DNA of 7,388 nt from an uncultured Pseudomonadota bacterium (GTDB lineage Bacteria > Pseudomonadota > Alphaproteobacteria > Rs-D84): the NCBI GenBank assembly GCA_945483255.1, contig CALYRP010000043.1, positions 1-7,388 on the forward strand, written 5' to 3'. Within the stretch, counting starts at the first letter, position 1. Each line of letters begins with the position of its first letter. Positions 7,071 through 7,388 of this stretch are shown piece after piece. The position numbers were made by a program, and so were the translations under genes. The notes below the pieces were generated by a model. That model worked only from the letters and a program-made list of their open reading frames with translations. It ran no database searches and was not told the DNA's origin.

Positions 7071-7388
7071 TTAAACTTTTTTAACATTTTCTTCTCCGAA
7101 CCATTCTATAGCCTTTAATAAAACCTGTTTGTCGGGTTTTTGCATAAATACAGCTAAGTTATTCTTTGCTCTTGATATACACACATAGAAAAGCTTTAAT
7201 GTTAATAAAGCCGGTTCAGGAGAAAAAAGTTTATTAAAATTATATTTAAACCACTTCCCGTTATCTAAAACTACAAGTACATTATTAAATTCAGCACCTT
7301 TTACCCCATGTTGTGTAGAATATGGGGTATTATCAGTTTCTAAATTATATACGTTCATAGCCTGTTCAAAGTTGATTGTTTTTACTTT
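7071..7388 (-). CDS. UvrD/Rep-type superfamily 1 helicase, C-terminal fragment (5' end outside the window)
   Basis: The frame is open through the right edge; the ATG at 7356-7358 is internal, because the codons before it continue the protein (KVKTINFEQA). The 105 visible residues are the end of domain 2A of a UvrD/Rep/PcrA-like ATP-dependent 3'-5' DNA helicase. They include STQHGVKGAEFNNVLVVLDN (motif V, with the HxxKGxEF signature) and LKLFYVCISRAKNNLAV (motif VI, whose SRAK Arg contacts the ATP gamma-phosphate). The tail AIEWFGEENVKKV ends in TAA at 7071-7073 soon after motif VI, so there is no long C-terminal extension such as a RecB nuclease. This compact form is common in accessory helicases encoded beside OLD-family or other nucleases. 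The next gene on the strand is the DUF2779 nuclease, 157 nt away. Which helicase subfamily this is cannot be told without the N-terminal part. Confidence 0.85.
   Translation of the reverse strand, partial: KVKTINFEQAMNVYNLETDNTPYSTQHGVKGAEFNNVLVVLDNGKWFKYNFNKLFSPEPALLTLKLFYVCISRAKNNLAVFMQKPDKQVLLKAIEWFGEENVKKV

Overview
The window is an AT-rich bacterial accessory region, with a more GC-balanced nuclease gene on its right side. It holds no rRNA, tRNA or CRISPR array. The host cannot be named from this sequence. Ankyrin repeats joined to an FtsK-type ATPase, together with gene decay, would fit a host-associated bacterium such as an AT-rich alphaproteobacterium, but that is a guess.

Left part (1-2797): three damaged genes. 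A plus-strand gene enters from the left edge and ends in a DUF3883 / NO VEIN C-terminal domain. An in-frame TAA at 1423-1425 interrupts that domain, and homologous sequence continues in frame to 1608. Facing it on the minus strand is a short FtsK/SpoIIIE-type ATPase broken by a deletion of about 11 nt (1813-2797). The last 55 codons of an Hsp70-family chaperone are joined directly to its 3' end (1650-1817).

Middle part (2798-5446): two intact minus-strand genes. The first encodes a cytoplasmic FtsK-like ATPase fused to about four degenerate ankyrin repeats. The second, 59 nt downstream, encodes a WYL-domain transcriptional regulator and is followed by a strong hairpin terminator. The noncoding DNA just upstream of both FtsK-like genes is conserved far better than the proteins are. 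It contains a CGAC-N7-GTCG inverted repeat at the same distance (47-48 nt) from each start codon, so it is a candidate shared operator and promoter. The WYL protein is the obvious candidate to bind it.

Right part (5447-7388): a DUF2779 protein that joins a Cas4/RecB-like PD-(D/E)XK nuclease with an Fe-S-type cysteine set to a DEDDy-type exonuclease domain, then the C-terminal end of a UvrD/Rep-type helicase that runs off the right edge.

Transcription on the minus strand reads helicase, DUF2779 nuclease, FtsK-ankyrin, WYL regulator, terminator, FtsK pseudogene, Hsp70 remnant. Helicase, nuclease, translocase and WYL regulator together, beside a sacsin/NO VEIN-type gene, resemble a partly decaying defence or mobile-DNA island. 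That role is an inference from gene content; nothing in the sequence proves it.
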